DNA of 64,000 bases, taken from the NCBI GenBank assembly GCA_025642065.1, contig JAODUP010000571.1, forward strand, positions 163,501 through 227,500, written 5' to 3'. Below are positions 44,858 to 57,409 of the stretch, in pieces. The position numbers and the translations under genes are program-made. The stretch comes from Paralvinella palmiformis (Eukaryota; Annelida; Polychaeta; Terebellida; Alvinellidae). Under the pieces are notes generated by a model that was given only the letters and a program-made list of their open reading frames with translations, searched no databases and had not been told where the DNA came from. How positions within the stretch are numbered: position 1 is the stretch's first letter; each line of letters begins with the position of its first letter.

Positions 44858-45262
44858 CCATTATACAACTTGTGTAACTGTTTTGTAATGTGTATTATAC
44901 AACTTGTGTAACTTTTATTATATGTATTATACAACTTGTGTAACTGTTTTGTAATGTGTATTATACAACTTGTGTAACTTTTATAATGTGTATTATACAA
45001 CTTGTGTAACTGTTTTGTAATGTGTATTATACAACTTGTGTAACTTTTATAATGTGTATTATACAACTTGTGTAACTGTTTTGTAATGTGTATGATACAA
45101 CTTGTGTAATTTTTATAATGTGTATTATACAACTTGTGTAATTTTTATAATGTGTATTATACAACTTGTGTAATTTTTATAATGTGTATTATACAACTTG
45201 TGTAACTGTTTCGTAATGTGTATTATACAACTTGTGTAATTTTTATAATGTGTATTATTATA
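44858..45262. repeat. Alternating 34/32-bp minisatellite, about 12 units
   Basis: All units share TATTATACAACTTGTGTAA. One type continues with CTGTTTTGTAATGTG, the other with CTTTTATAATGTG. The first part alternates strictly, forming a 66-bp higher-order unit; near 45110-45190 the short type is repeated without alternation. Confidence 0.93.
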
Positions 45263-45314
45263 CAAATTGTTTAGCCGTGTAGTATTTTAATGATACGATT
45301 TATATCATTGTCTC

Positions 45315-45485
45315 GGGCGTCTCCGTGGTTCAACTGGTAAGGTGGTTGGCCGAAGATTTATAGTACCTCGGTTCAAACTCCGGCCGGCCTCCGCCAGCAA
45401 GTCGTTTCATCTTCCACATTGCCTCACTAAATTTGGAGGTCTTTAGCCTATGGTCTGACCAAAATTGACCGCATTTATAACAATA
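45315..45485 (+). repeat. SINE family A copy, diverged
   Basis: Head GTCTCCGTGGTTCAACTGGT, box B CGGTTCAAACTCCGG, then TTTGGAGGTC of the core. The tail is degenerate. Confidence 0.75.
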
Positions 45486-45489
45486 AATT

Positions 45490-46025
45490 AAATATCCTAT
45501 AGTTGTTTATCGAGTTTATTCATTAATTTTATTTTAATACAACAAAGAAAACATTAAAATTAATAATTCTAAATTACAAACTATCGTGTTTTTATAGCAT
45601 TGCTTTATTTTTATATCGAGGTCCCCCCTCCCATTTGATAATACGCTGTACAGCTTCTGTAGTCATATATGGGCATTCGGTATACCTATTGACCTAAATA
45701 TAAAATAGGTCAACGGCTGTACCCCTCCATCAATGTTTATGTAGGCAAGGTGAAGTATGTCACGTAAAGGAAGTAGTTCAGACAAAACACAATGTTGTAT
45801 CGCGGGAAAAAAATGGTGCTCAAGTGTCTAAGTGCGGGTTGAAAGGGTGTCGACGAGTCCATTGCTGTTTCTACGAGAGGGTGTTAGGTTAGTCGACGCA
45901 GTAATCCTATTGATTTGGTTGATCGGTTTTCTTCCGTTTCATGATCTATGGTGGCGAGACAGGGATAGTACAGGAAAGTACGAGCACTTATTTCCAGCGT
46001 GGTCTCTTTTATTGAGTGCTCATTC
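45490..46025. other. Non-coding interval
   Basis: No gene was seen. Confidence 0.45.
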
Positions 46026-46028
46026 ATA

Positions 46029-46236
46029 ACATCTCCCCCACCACTCAGAGGAGAGCGGTACGGAAAGATGGAGCCGAAATACCCTGAGGGTGGTCCCTGC
46101 CAGAGTGTATTACGTCATCTCAGAAGGGCCTTTAACGTCCTCCCTTTTTAAACTTAATTCAGTGGAGACGACAGCGCCATTTAACGGGATGTGAGACCAG
46201 AAATTAATCCCTGGAAACTTTCGACCTCTTGTACCG
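46029..46236 (-). repeat. SINE family B copy, truncated at both ends
   Basis: The body runs from CATCTCCCCCACCACTCA through GATGGAGCCGAAATACCCTG to GAAATTAATCCCTGGAAA. The tRNA head and tail are missing. Confidence 0.8.
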
Positions 46237-46350
46237 GTCAGATATCTGAGCCATGAAATAATTCAAGAACGTTCCAAAATTAAATATGATTTTTACCAAT
46301 TCCGAGAAACCGTTTGACATTTAATTAATATCCACGTGTTTTGATAAACG

Positions 46351-46528
46351 CGATGATTGATGTTTTACGGCCACGTTTGTGCACTTGGTAGGCTAAATGG
46401 GCCGAGTGACCTCCGAAGGTAATGAAGCGGAGTCAACGATGCAACACTCTTCAGATATGCCCACGCCGAGATTCGAACTCGGGTGGTATTTCTGTGGTCC
46501 AACGCGCTACCAGTTAGCCCACGGAGTA
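46351..46528 (-). repeat. SINE family A copy, near full length
   Basis: TTTTACGGCCACG, core GGGCCGAGTGACCTCC, box B GATTCGAACTCGGG and head CAACGCGCTACCAGTTAGCC are all present. Confidence 0.87.
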
Positions 46529-46743
46529 ACATACGTAACACGAGCTTTCTCTATTATCTGGGTTCAAACCATTTCTACCCAAACTTGGACAAATCTGATA
46601 TTTCTGGTATTTTTAAGTGCGTATTGTTTTGGATTGTTCATCCTTCTAGAAGACATTGGTCCGATCATCTTCTCGTTGACCTGGATACTGAGCTCGGTCA
46701 GGTGTGATGCGCGTGCTGGATGCGTGTCAAGAGTAAGCAAAAC

Positions 46744-46792
46744 TGACTGACTGACTGACTGACTCACTCACTCACTCACTCACTCACTCATT
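46744..46792. repeat. (CTGA)n(CTCA)n microsatellite
   Basis: Five CTGA units pass into six CTCA units. Confidence 0.93.
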
Positions 46793-46799
46793 GATTCGG

Positions 46800-47360
46800 G
46801 TTCTGGGGATTGCTTCTTCACGTCACTGTTCTTTTCTTAGACAAAAACAAAACTATAAATAACATTTTCGGTTATTTATTGACGTCACTGGGTTAAAATG
46901 GCCAACAGAATGATTGTTTTCCCGACAGTTCCAGCGAGCGAGCGATTGAGTGAGTGAGTGAGTGAGACGCCAAAGGATTTAACAACGTTATGATTCAATT
47001 TCACTATCAATCATAACGTTTCGCGCCAACATTTATTTTGTTATACTTTGTCACTGAGCGATGATAGCCTCAGTTTTATTTTATTGAAAACCTTTCGACA
47101 TTCTTTTCGCCAAATCTGTACCCACTTTCCTAAATTAAAACATGTCATTAGCTCTTGATACAAATATGTTTTTATAAGATTTTACCTTTCAACTACTTAT
47201 TTTGCGATTGCTATATTTTTAATTTTAATCTCATGCTTATCTAAATCACATTTATTCAGTTTGTTCAAATTTTAAAGTTTCTTCATTTCATAGTAAATTA
47301 TCTTGATGGGGGATTTTTATGGTGAGGGATTTACCAAAGGAGTGATTCCTTTATTTTCCT
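46800..47360. other. Non-coding interval
   Basis: A short (GAGT)n run occurs at 46943-46965. No gene was seen. Confidence 0.45.
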
Positions 47361-47364
47361 ACTC

Positions 47365-47475
47365 GTGGCCCAGTGGTAGCGCGCTGGACCAGAGCTCAAT
47401 AGGTCCCGCTTTCGATAGCCGCTCCCGACAGACCCAAATATCAAAGGCGTCTTCATCCTTCATTTCATTCAGATA
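47365..47475 (+). repeat. tRNA-like SINE head fragment
   Basis: CTCGTGGCCCAGTGGTAGCG is an A-box-type tRNA head and CGCTTTCGATAGCCGC a weak box B. The following sequence recalls the family A core only loosely. Confidence 0.45.
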
Positions 47476-47519
47476 CTCCTTGGTCTCATTAGTCTCATTA
47501 GTCTCATTAATCTCATTAG

Positions 47520-48960
47520 ACTAGTGCGGAAAGTGGACCTTAAAGAGATAGCTGCCCCCAGAAAATATTTTTGAGGACTATTAGAGCTATGCTCACAAAT
47601 ATCATAAATAATGTGTAAATGATCACCCACATATTAAATAATCCAGTTCAAAGTGCTCATTAATCGACTTTTAATGGACTGTGGGCGCCGCCATTTTGAA
47701 GCTAGACAGAGACCGGAAGCCCCTGAATGCTGACGTCACTTCAACGCATCCGGCTGACCTGAAGTCTGTAGAGCCCATACAAAAGCATGTAAGCAACTGT
47801 GAGCAAAGAATTATTCCAGAACATAACACAACTGCCTTGTTAAAATGACATACAACCATATCAGTTTGAGCCAAAAGGAACCTGACAAGAGGAAGATGAT
47901 TCAAAATGGCTCACAAATTAACACTCAAGAGAAACTATAATCCGCCTCAGTCTAGAGCGCCGATGTGACGTCAGGGCATTTCAGTTTGCTCCTTTCCGGG
48001 GCCGTCCAGTAATTTGGATTACTTCCCTATATCTATGATATCAGGTATATTTCGTGATTATTATTGTGGAATTTTTGGTTACTGTTCTAAGTATTACATA
48101 TTTTAAAAAAATTCTGAGGAAGGACTGTCCTTTAAAAGAACATTTCAGTTCATTTTCCTCTATTTTCCATCGACGCTGATTACACAATCCACTTCGTGTT
48201 GAAATGAACTGTTCGGATGAAACATCCCACAAACAAGGACAATTCTGATATTCAAACCACGAGTCTGCCAGCCAGCACACTGCTAATGGACCTGCAGGAC
48301 TACCAACGGGTTTTTTGAAAGTTGCCATTTTTTAAGTTTGATTTTTGGCACTCCCTTTCAGCGTTACCATGTCATAAGGTATACAATGCTGGTTGACAGA
48401 TATACTGATTGATTAATTGATAGTACAATCGATTATTTTTAAATAATTTCATAGTAAAGCAGTGGTAATAATATACCTCAACGAGAACGGCATAGAATTG
48501 TGACGTCAGAGATTCACGCATACCACGTTGTAGCATCAGAGAAATCCGATTGAGTACGCAAGGCATCAAGCCTTGACAAGCGTCACATAACACGAGTATA
48601 TCAACTGGTAAAGGTGTCGGATAAACAAGTTATCAGACCAGGGAAACGTCGGATAACAGAGGTGTCAGATTACAGAAGGCGTTGAATGAAACATGGCAAA
48701 AAAATGGCCGCCTAGTTGGCGAATGCTTGATCTCTGAACTTTTCACCTTTGCCCAATAAACCTTTAACTCGGGGAATCCGAGTCCTTGCCAAATCGATGC
48801 CAAATTCAGTCTAAATCGCCTTCAGCTGGCCGGAGAATGGCCTTGGTCTGTGACTTGCACCCTGACCCCTAGAAACCGTGTGACAATATATCGAGTGAAC
48901 AAGACAGTCGCAATATAAAGTTGTATCTGTTCGGACGGTTTGGATTGCCAGATGGATTGC
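47520..48960. other. Non-coding interval, possible old transposon
   Basis: No gene was seen. At 47848-47870 the plus strand reads PYQFEPKG, a short motif I associate with repeated uncharacterised metazoan sequences; it is too short to use. Confidence 0.35.
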
Positions 48961-49039
48961 CCCGAGGTAATTCAGACACACTGCGGGGTCCCAAAACGCA
49001 CACGCACACACACACACATAATATTGATATAAAGGTTTT

Positions 49040-49071
<32 letters not shown>

Positions 49072-49108
49072 TATATATATATATATATATATCGAGAGAG
49101 AGAGAGAG
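49040..49108. repeat. (AT)n and (GA)n microsatellite
   Basis: Two TA runs separated by a few bases, then GA repeats. Confidence 0.93.
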
Positions 49109-49227
49109 ATCGTTCTGTAAATATAATGACTGGGTCTAGTGTTAAAGGAAGGGGGAGGTGGCACCGGTTCGTCGGGGATAGTCCCGTCTATAATTATATC
49201 CATCTTAAGGGCCGCTGATGATTGATC

Positions 49228-49379
49228 GGGAGACTAGTAAGTGTATCAAACGGCTACCTGTGTTCATAGACCACCTCATTCGTCTTCAAGTGTAGTCTTA
49301 GTCGGAAGACTAGTAACTGTAACAGAAGGCTACCTGTGTTTATAGACCACCTCATACCTCTCCTATTGTAGCCTTCGCC
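49228..49379. repeat. 76-bp tandem duplication
   Basis: Two copies share AGACTAGTAA, GGCTACCTGTGTT and ATAGACCACCTCAT, with several substitutions. Confidence 0.85.
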
Positions 49380-49464
49380 TACGTTCTAAACACCATAGGA
49401 TATGCTGACATAAACAACGCCCTGTGGAGCATACAGTCTCCTAGTGTTAGACAGAGAAGGTCTA

Positions 49465-49820
49465 CGGTCATCTACTTCCTTAATGGTGCAGCTGATATCG
49501 CGATGATGAGCAAAGCTCGAGGTAATGGGGTCGAATCCCAATGGTGCACATGGCCGCAAAATGTTAGAACTCCAATAAAATGATTAGGCCGGATCCGGTC
49601 GGGTCATTTAGGAGTCACTTCCGGGTGCTGGCGAGGCTAATAAAAACCACCACCCACACCCAATCCCTCACTCACTTACTGACTCACTCACTCACTGGAC
49701 CACGTTTAATATTATGGCCGATTGACGCGTAAAGAAGCGCGACCAGTTGGGAGGTTGGATTCTAATTCGGTGAACTTTAACCTTTGTGTCAGTCACTCCA
49801 TCCACTGGGCCATCGGACGA
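49465..49820. repeat. Two tRNA-like SINE fragments in opposite orientation
   Basis: In plus orientation at about 49480-49560, GGTGCAGCTGATATCGCGAT and box B GGGGTCGAATCCCAATG. In minus orientation at about 49725-49815, the complement reads GATGGCCCAGTGGATGGAGT with a box-B-like GAATCCAACC. Bodies are not assigned. Confidence 0.4.
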
Positions 49821-49904
49821 GAGATAGAGTTTCAAACAATCCGGAGAAATCCTGGCTTGTTGTCAGCGAAATATAAACATCGCAAAACCAGATAACAATA
49901 AATG

Positions 49905-50480
49905 AACACCTCGGCATGACAGATCCCGAACAAGGAGATCCCAAACAACAGGATCACAAAGAACGATCGTAAGTAATCCACACTGAAGGCTAGATTCTCA
50001 AAACCCGATTCCGAACAAGAGATCCTGAATAGTTCATGTTGATGATGATGATGAATGGTGATAATGATGATCATGATGATAGCGATGATGATGATGATGT
50101 AGACGAGGCTATTGGCTATCAGATCTAGATGATGGATATTATTTATATGAAACATAGATTTGGTTAATCTTAAGAACGGTCTTTAAAATCCAGAACAGTA
50201 GAATTCGGACGAGAAATCCATACTAATTAGGAAGAAAAAAACATTCGGATTCTGGATAAAGCTTCATAAAGAGATATTCTGTACAAAAAAAATCCCTTAA
50301 AAATAATTCATCATTAAAAACAGATATTAAAGCGATCGTGAACACTGATCCCGATGAAGTGATCCGGAACAATACTTTGGTCATTCGCCGCATAGACCAC
50401 GCCCAATCTGCCACCCAACAAACAACTCCTTATTGATCCATAACGATAGACGATTGATCTTTTCGTGATCCAGATCACCA
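49905..50480. other. Non-coding block rich in GATCC-type words, with (GAT)n
   Basis: GATCCCGAACAAGGA, GATCCCAAACAACAG and related words recur, along with a GATGAT tract at 50040-50100. No gene is recognised. Confidence 0.5.
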
Positions 50481-50796
50481 GAGTTTTACATCTGGATTAA
50501 AAGGAACCGGGACAGGTGTCTGCTGCGTGAGTCGTTGCCATGACGATGCCAGTTTTCGGTGTTACTAATTACCGTCATCATCTGGCTGTTTTTCTCGCTA
50601 CATCTGGACGGGCGCCATTTGGTGCTGGAATCTCGACTTAACAGCTGGTTTGTATCCGGGAGTTTATATCCAGAGGTCAGCGTGATACGATGACCAGCTG
50701 GTCAGCCTGCCAGATCTACGACCAGTAATAACAGTACAAAAAGTCTACGACTCGAGTAAAACAATACATTAACAGTACACCAGCGTAAAAGTACCA

Positions 50797-50980
50797 GGGT
50801 GTCTTTGTGGTCTGGTGGTAGCGTGTTGGATCACAGATCACTACCAACCGTGTTCGAATCCCGGCGTGTGCATATCTGAATGTTGTTTCATCTTTGACTT
50901 CGCTTCATTACATTTGGAGGTCGCTCGGCCCATTTAGCCTACCATGTGCACAAAAGTGGCCGTAAACCATCAATCATCAT
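50797..50980 (+). mobile_element. SINE family A copy with target duplication
   Basis: Head TTTGTGGTCTGGTGGTAGCG, box B CGTGTTCGAATCCCGG, and a core with GGTCGCTCGGCCC, TGTGCACAAAAGTGGCCGTA and an (ATC) tail. Flanks: CGTAAAAGTACCA (50784-50796) and CGTAAACGTACCA (50981-50993), one mismatch. Confidence 0.9.
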
Positions 50981-50999
50981 CGTAAACGTACCATAACAG

Positions 51000-52250
51000 T
51001 ACATAACAAGCCAATGATAGTGCTATAACAGTGCAGTAAATATAACAACAGTATAAGAACAGTACTGTATCAGCAAAATAACACCACAAACGTATAACAG
51101 AACAGAAACAAGTTACTAACTGCGCAATAACAGCAACAACAACAACCAGAAACAAACAAAGAGAGGGGAGTCTCTCGGTACTCTACTCTCAGTGTTAACT
51201 TCTTTTATTATCGTCTGCCAATTATTACTAATAATTTATAAAAGTGTCACCCGGGAAAAACACTTTATCGTTCCACTTCAGCGCCAATCACACACCAGTC
51301 GGCCACGCCAAGTTCTTGTCAACAGTTTAGGGTCTGTGTGTACTCCGAGTAAATTGTCTTCGAAATTATCACCTTTTATCGCCCGCGACGACTGGCAGCT
51401 TCACTTATCTTCTTCAAACCCCCCCCCCACACACACACACACACACATGCGCACTCACAGAGGTCAAGGTCGTATAGGACAAATGTCCGGTTGTTACTTA
51501 GTTCTCAAGGTCAAACGATAAGCGATTTCGTTCGTGAAAATACTCGAAGATGGCCGAGTTTTTAACACGTAAAACACGAATTGTTAATATTATAATCTGT
51601 CATATTTCTACGGGCTTCTTACACTTCACATCGCCGTCATATGAGTTTATTTTAATCGCCCATGTTTACATCTATTGCTGTTTACCGTCAGCCAATCGTT
51701 TATCAGTTGTTGACCGGGTCAGATAAAATGCGGTCTGCGCAAAACTCGGATTCGATATAAACAGGAAGTGAATTTCCATGCGCCAGGTCACACACGTCTC
51801 TAATAGAGGCGTACACATGCGCGAATCCGGAGGGATCCAGAAATTGAAAATATCACGTTAGCACGACCGATTATGGTTCATAAATAACGCTTCTGCGTCG
51901 TTGTTGCGTTTGTTGTTGTTGTTGTTGCTCGTTAAATTCCATCACCGTCGTCGTCATTACGTTCTTCATTCAGAGCTTCGGGATCTTATCCGAATCCAGG
52001 TGTAGCCCAAATAGACCAGCCGACGGCACCAACCAACATAATCGATCACCCAGCTGGGTGCAGGACTCCACGCTCCCGGCATGCACCACTGGAGGCCAGA
52101 CGCCATAACCTGCCGTAGCGCGGCGTGTTATCGTGATATCATTGGCAGGAGACTATCACATCGGAGGATAGCTGCCCCGACAATCCTGGATTGATTGCCG
52201 CGATCCTGATACGATTGTCTCGAGCGTAATTCGCCAGATTTCGAGGCAAA
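51000..52250. other. Non-coding interval of moderate GC
   Basis: No gene is recognised. A C9/(CA)n tract lies at 51420-51448. The region from 51600 is less repetitive and richer in GC than its surroundings, as promoter-proximal DNA often is. Confidence 0.4.
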
Positions 52251-52284
52251 CGAGCGAGGCGATCCGCTGAAGGAGAGAGAGAGA

Positions 52285-52661
52285 GAGAGAGGTTTATTTA
52301 CAGGGCCACTGAGAGTCGGAGTTCGTGAAGTGGTGGCTGTTAACGTCCGGCGGCACGCGGTGCGCGTTTTTAGATCACCACCAGACGTCTAGATCTACCA
52401 ATCAGAAGGGTGATAAATGAAGCTTTGTTGACAAGCCTCTAAAATAAGTGTTTTTATTGGCGTGCTGAAGACTTGGAACTGGAATAAAATGGATGAAACG
52501 TGTATTAGTTACTTCGTCCAATTTGCGGCAGACTGAACCGGGTTAGGTATCCAAGATTAAGAAAGACGGACAACGTACCGTGTCCAACATTGTCTTTGTG
52601 TGATATTCTATCCCTTCTACAAGAGTTCTTTTTTATAACAGTGTTCGGAAAATAAAAGGTA
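52285..52661 (+). other. Possible 5' untranslated exon
   Basis: A non-repetitive, GC-richer stretch ends in a good donor, AAAAG|GTAAGC at about 52660. No frame is open. It could be the end of an untranslated first exon of a plus-strand gene. Support is weak. Confidence 0.2.
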
Positions 52662-52669
52662 AGCTAGTC

Positions 52670-52673
<4 letters not shown>

Positions 52674-52730
<57 letters not shown>
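52674..52730. repeat. (AT)n(GT)n microsatellite
   Basis: A TA run passes directly into TG repeats. Confidence 0.95.
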
Positions 52731-52734
52731 TAAC

Positions 52735-53230
52735 AATTAACCCCAATGCAAATGTCATTTATATTTTGGAGTTTGTCTAAGAAAGCGAAGCGAACAATGA
52801 TGTTAGGCCATATAATCCCTGGAAGCCATTTAATGTTTGAGTGAGTGAGTTGGTGTGCGGGTATGTGGTTGGGTGAGTGAGTAATTCGATCAATCAGTCA
52901 GTCAGTTAGTCAATCAGTCAGTCAGTCAGTCAGTAAGGGGGTGTTGTTACTGACAGATTTATGCCAGACAAATTCCGACGTATATATCAATCCATTATCT
53001 GTATTGTACTTTGGCCTCGTTGTTACGCAACGAAGGTTAGATAAAAGAGATTATGTTGACATGCTGTAGAGATAAACACCCTGTCAACTTATCGTATAAC
53101 GAGCTGGCTGTATACATCAGTACACATGGCTCTATACACAGCTTTATACAACTATATAAACAGACCTATACAGTTATACATTTTTTTCTTCAGCCATGTA
53201 CAAATCTATAGAGCTATATGCTATTATATA
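52735..53230. other. Non-coding interval
   Basis: GAGT and CAGT repeats at 52840-52935; otherwise no feature was seen. Confidence 0.45.
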
Positions 53231-53238
53231 AAGCTGCA

Positions 53239-53277
53239 TATATATATATATATATATATATAAGCGGTCATATAAAC

Positions 53278-53313
<36 letters not shown>
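53239..53313. repeat. Two (AT)n runs
   Basis: TA repeats at 53239-53261 and 53284-53313. Confidence 0.93.
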
Positions 53314-53315
<2 letters not shown>

Positions 53316-53325
53316 TATCAGTAGT

Positions 53326-53528
53326 GTGCGCAGCCTCCGTGGTCTAACTGGTAGCGCGTTCGACCACAGATCACTACCACCCGTGTTCGAATCTCGGCGC
53401 ATCTGCCATATCTGAAGGTTGTTTCATCTTTGACTTCGCTTCATTACTTTTGGAGGTCGCTCGGCCCATTTAGTCTACCGTGTGCACAAAAGTGGCCGTA
53501 AAACATCAATCATCATCATCAATCGTCT
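53326..53528 (+). mobile_element. SINE family A copy, full length with target duplication
   Basis: tRNA-like head GCCTCCGTGGTCTAACTGGT, box B CCGTGTTCGAATCTCGG, core GGTCGCTCGGCCC and TGTGCACAAAAGTGGCCGTA, tail (ATC)n. Flanked by TATCAGTAGT at 53316-53325 and 53529-53538. This is the best reference copy in the window. Confidence 0.93.
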
Positions 53529-53539
53529 TATCAGTAGTA

Positions 53540-54985
53540 GAGTTTTCAACTTCAGATTAGCATACATATTGGTGACTTTATCAAACTGATGATGATGATG
53601 ATGATAATGATGACATTCTGCTGTTCGATTTTTACCACCCTGACAAATCGTCAAGACAACGTTATCACGAATACCCTACGCCCCCCCCCACCCCCACCCC
53701 CACCCCACTATATATGATAACCCTGCGGACCAGATAACAAAATTTTACGTAAAATGCATCGCATATTTCCTCATTTCGAGCCAAAATGGCGACAATTGTA
53801 AAGATTTGTGTTTTAATTATATCAAATAGTTCAACTTTGTCTTAAACATCTGCTTCGCTTCTTTATTGAGGATCGTCGTAAGCCAGAACGTACCAAGTGG
53901 CCTCGAATGTACAGGGAGAATCTCGCGAGAGATCACGTATGGCGAGAGTCTAAATTAGGTCATCAGTTAACACAGCGTATCGAATGGGGCTAAACGCAGA
54001 AAGGCTTTTTGTGATAATAGCTGGGGGGGGGGTCTATTATGAATTATTTGTATAAATATTCCTGGCATCAAGTGCCTCTAATTTACCTGAAAGTGTGGTC
54101 AGTTGTGGTATTTACGTAATAGGAAGAGAGAAAGAGAGGGGGGATTTGTGGGGAATAGATAACCCTTGACGAAGTGCCTCTGGGTACAAACTCACCACGT
54201 GGCGTTTAGATATGTTTGGATTCATCTGTCGGATCTGGTAAGTACGATTCTGATAATAGTCAGGTTTACGAGATGAATCATCTTCAGAGAAGGAACCATG
54301 TTTGATATTGGCCGAAAATTGCTCTACGAGTTGGCAGATTCGTCGGTCGAGACGTCATGAGGTGGTGCGGCACAACGCCAACACGCCCGCCGCTATGGGG
54401 AGCCACCATCAATGTCAACTGGGAATTTTGGTTGATTGATACCAAGGGCAAGAATGGTTAATCTCTCGCCATAAAAAGGTGGAAAAGGTATCTTTCTCTA
54501 TCTCTCTCTCTGTGTGTGTGTGTTATGGATATTTGAATGATCTCTCAAGAGATATCAAGCTCACCAATCAATTCAGGACAAAGTACCACGTGCGTAATAC
54601 TGCGTCCATCCGGATTTAACCAGAAATTGTCAGTATTATCTAGAATCCCATATCTTCGGGCGGGAAGGGGACGTTATGGTTCGCGATTCGATGAAAACTT
54701 GATGATCGTTCATTCTTCCGTTATCCAGATGTCACCAACCCCTATCGGGCGAGGTGACGACGAAATTGTGAGACGTGATCCGGAATTACAAACAGACATT
54801 TCCGGAGTTCGTTTCTGGCCGTTTTGTTTAAAGTTCGACGTCGTCTCAAACTAAACACTTCCGACAACTTAAACTATTTACGTCTCGTTGTTTAGGAATT
54901 TGTTTTCCGATCTGCGGTTGATTAATATTAGGAAATTTATTGTATAATATCATTGTATAATATCAGTTTGTCTGATGGGATTAAT
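53540..54985. other. Non-coding interval
   Basis: GAT repeats occur at 53587-53612, CCCCCAC repeats at 53682-53706, and a G9 run near 54025. No coding sequence is recognised. Confidence 0.45.
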
Positions 54986-55000
54986 ATTGACGATACTAAT

Positions 55001-55198
55001 GATGATGATGATGATGATGATTGTTGTTTTACGGTCATTTTTGTGCACACTGTAGGCTAACTGGGCCGAGCGACCTCCAAAGGTAATGAAACGAAGTCAA
55101 AGATGAAACATTCTTCAGATATGCCCATGTCGAGATTCGAACTCAGATGGTAGTGATCTGTGATCCAACGCGCTACTAATTAGACCACGGAGGCTACC
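55001..55198 (-). mobile_element. SINE family A copy, full length with target duplication
   Basis: (GAT)n tail at the left, core GGGCCGAGCGACCTCC, box B GATTCGAACTCAG, and head CCACGGAGGC at the right. Flanked by the 13-bp repeat TGACGATACTAAT at 54988-55000 and 55199-55211. Confidence 0.93.
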
Positions 55199-55212
55199 TG
55201 ACGATACTAATG

Positions 55213-55215
<3 letters not shown>

Positions 55216-55244
<29 letters not shown>
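55216..55244. repeat. (AT)n microsatellite
   Basis: About 14 TA units. Confidence 0.93.
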
Positions 55245-55249
<5 letters not shown>

Positions 55250-56155
55250 CGACTTTGAGTGGGCACTACTGCCATGGGTTAAAATAATTATGTTATAGTT
55301 CCAATTGGTGATAACATGACAGGGGCGTATTAAGTCACGTGTAACTGACACCCATTTCCACTGTAAAAATGATTACCCGACCGTAAACTGTACCATCCCA
55401 ACAGGATGTTATCATTCTAAACACCAACTAACTTATCTAACTCATAAACGAAAATAGTACGATCCATCCCTGCGCAGACGAACTTAGTTCCGTTGCGCCT
55501 TCGTACAGCCGCCTACGTGTAAATTGGCAAGTGACTGAAACTTTTCTCTCTCTTGTTTTTGGCAACTGTAACACTATTGACCAAGTGGCTGTGTAGTGGA
55601 CCGGCTGTTTTGTTGTTGTCGTTTAGCCAATGATTTACTGCCAAAATATTCGTTTTTAAAAGCAAAACTCAGCTTTCCAAGAAAGTGTTCCCTTATCTCT
55701 CTGTAACCTTCTTGTTTATTGGTTAGCTTCGTAGTAAACGGAGAAGAATTGTCTTTTAAAATGTATACAGGTAGCGGGTAGATTCGTATGGGGTGAAATC
55801 GAACCATTTCGGCCCGATATAAAACGGTGTTTTTTTCCCGTCTTTTTGTGTATGCGTCAATTTGTATTACACTACAAGCTGTAATGTATACATGCTAGAC
55901 AACAAGCTAGAAATGAAGAAAAAAAATCAGTGATCCCTTTGTGTCCAATGTTTATTTATGGTAATTTGGGTGACGTCTAGATTTGTCCTATGACATCGGC
56001 TAACTCGTACATTCCGGACATAACTAAGTTACCATGGTAGTATATATACGTCATTGAGCTTCAAAATTTATCATGATATATTATGATCTAATTTTGCTGA
56101 ACATTCATCTAGTATAAAATAGAAATATGTTGAGTAAACGGAGATGTGTTGAGTG
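55250..56155. other. Non-coding interval
   Basis: No gene or clear repeat was seen. Confidence 0.45.
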
Positions 56156-56162
56156 CACAATG

Positions 56163-56397
56163 GCATGTGGAGGCTGACTGGACTATGGTACGGGGAGGTT
56201 GAGGTTGACTGAGGTATGTGGAAGCTGAGTGGACTGAGGTATGTCGATGCTGAGTGGAGTGTGGTAGCTGGGTAACCGAAGCATACATTACAGGTTGAGT
56301 GGACTGGGGTATGTGGAGGTTGAGTGGACTGAGGTATGTGGAGATTGAGTAGACTGCGGTATGTGGAGGTTGAGTGGCCGGAGGTATGTAGAGGTTG
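56163..56397 (+). repeat. 25-bp minisatellite, about 9 diverged copies (locus 2)
   Basis: The consensus begins GTGGAGGTTGAGTGGACTGA and ends GGTAT. A 15-20 base interruption occurs near 56262-56290. It differs from the locus 1 unit at about 4 of 25 positions. Confidence 0.85.
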
Positions 56398-56399
56398 AC

Positions 56400-57400
56400 A
56401 AAAAGTTGTTTAAATATTTTTAAAGGATTCGAATGTAGCTTAAATCTAATACCAACTAGTTGAGATGCACGTGCATGTTTGTGTGTGTGTGTGTGTGTGT
56501 GAAATGGTGTTACATTACGCTTCCTGGCAAGTTAACTGCCATCGTACTAAATGACCTCTTGGATTCTGTCCTTGGATTAAGCTGTGAACACAAATATTCA
56601 CCGATTTACAGAAGATTTCCCTTCCGGTTAGACAAGCCACTTACGCCTCTTAGTATATTCGTACCAGATTTCTGTTGTCCAGTTGTTGGTAATAAAACAT
56701 ATCTTTATTCAGCTTCAAATAATCTAATTATTAGATAATTGTTGCCAAGAAAATGCTTCATCGGCGCGATGTCGTAGTTCTGGATTTTTCGTTCAGTCAT
56801 CGGATCCCGAATGTAAATAACAAACAAATAAACATCAATCCGTATCTGGCCTCCGTAATGGTGATAAATAACGATAAACAACACTTTGTTATCTTTCCGC
56901 GATCCACCCAGTCTTGTAAACACTCCACCTAGCGGAGATCCGGCCTCCAAACGACGAATCTGGAACGGAGAAGCGGCTGTTCAGGATCGGCCGCCATTCA
57001 AGGTTTCACCGTAGATTATCAATAGAAAGGGCGAGTTATGCGCCCCAAACGTGACGTGCCGCCATTCGTTTCGTTCCTGTTTCGTTTCGTACACAACAGG
57101 GGTCGTGACCGGGCTTGACGACGTCAACTGCGATGTCGGACGAGACAAAAGTCGAATCACGGAGCAGACGTATCTCGATTACGTAGAATGGAGGCGTGTA
57201 TGTTTATTGTGTCGCCGTAAGAAGCCTGCCACTTGATGAATGTCACCTTTAAGTGCCACGTTCCTGGGCTGGGATTTATCAGCATTAACATGCACGGATA
57301 TTTCGCATATCAAGCACGGAATGCACCTAACGTATGGAGAGTGGAATGATAATACACTGTAAGAATATTAATAAACCAAATAACATCTTCTCCCCCCCCC
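56400..57400. other. Non-coding interval
   Basis: (GT)n at 56480-56502. No gene is recognised; a GC-richer stretch at 56930-57240 has no convincing frame. Confidence 0.4.
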
Positions 57401-57409
57401 TCTCTCTCT

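Noticed and set aside
44812..45132. 106-codon repetitive minus-strand frame
   Set aside because: A by-product of the 34/32-bp minisatellite, with no start context or splice support.
51192..51521. 109-codon plus-strand frame
   Set aside because: It runs through a C9/(CA)n microsatellite and has no recognisable domain.
53332..53410. tRNA gene candidate
   Set aside because: It has box A and box B but no proper acceptor or anticodon folding, and it is continuous with a SINE core that repeats elsewhere.
54537..54854. 105-codon plus-strand frame
   Set aside because: Ordinary composition but no splice sites, homology or regulatory context that I can recognise.
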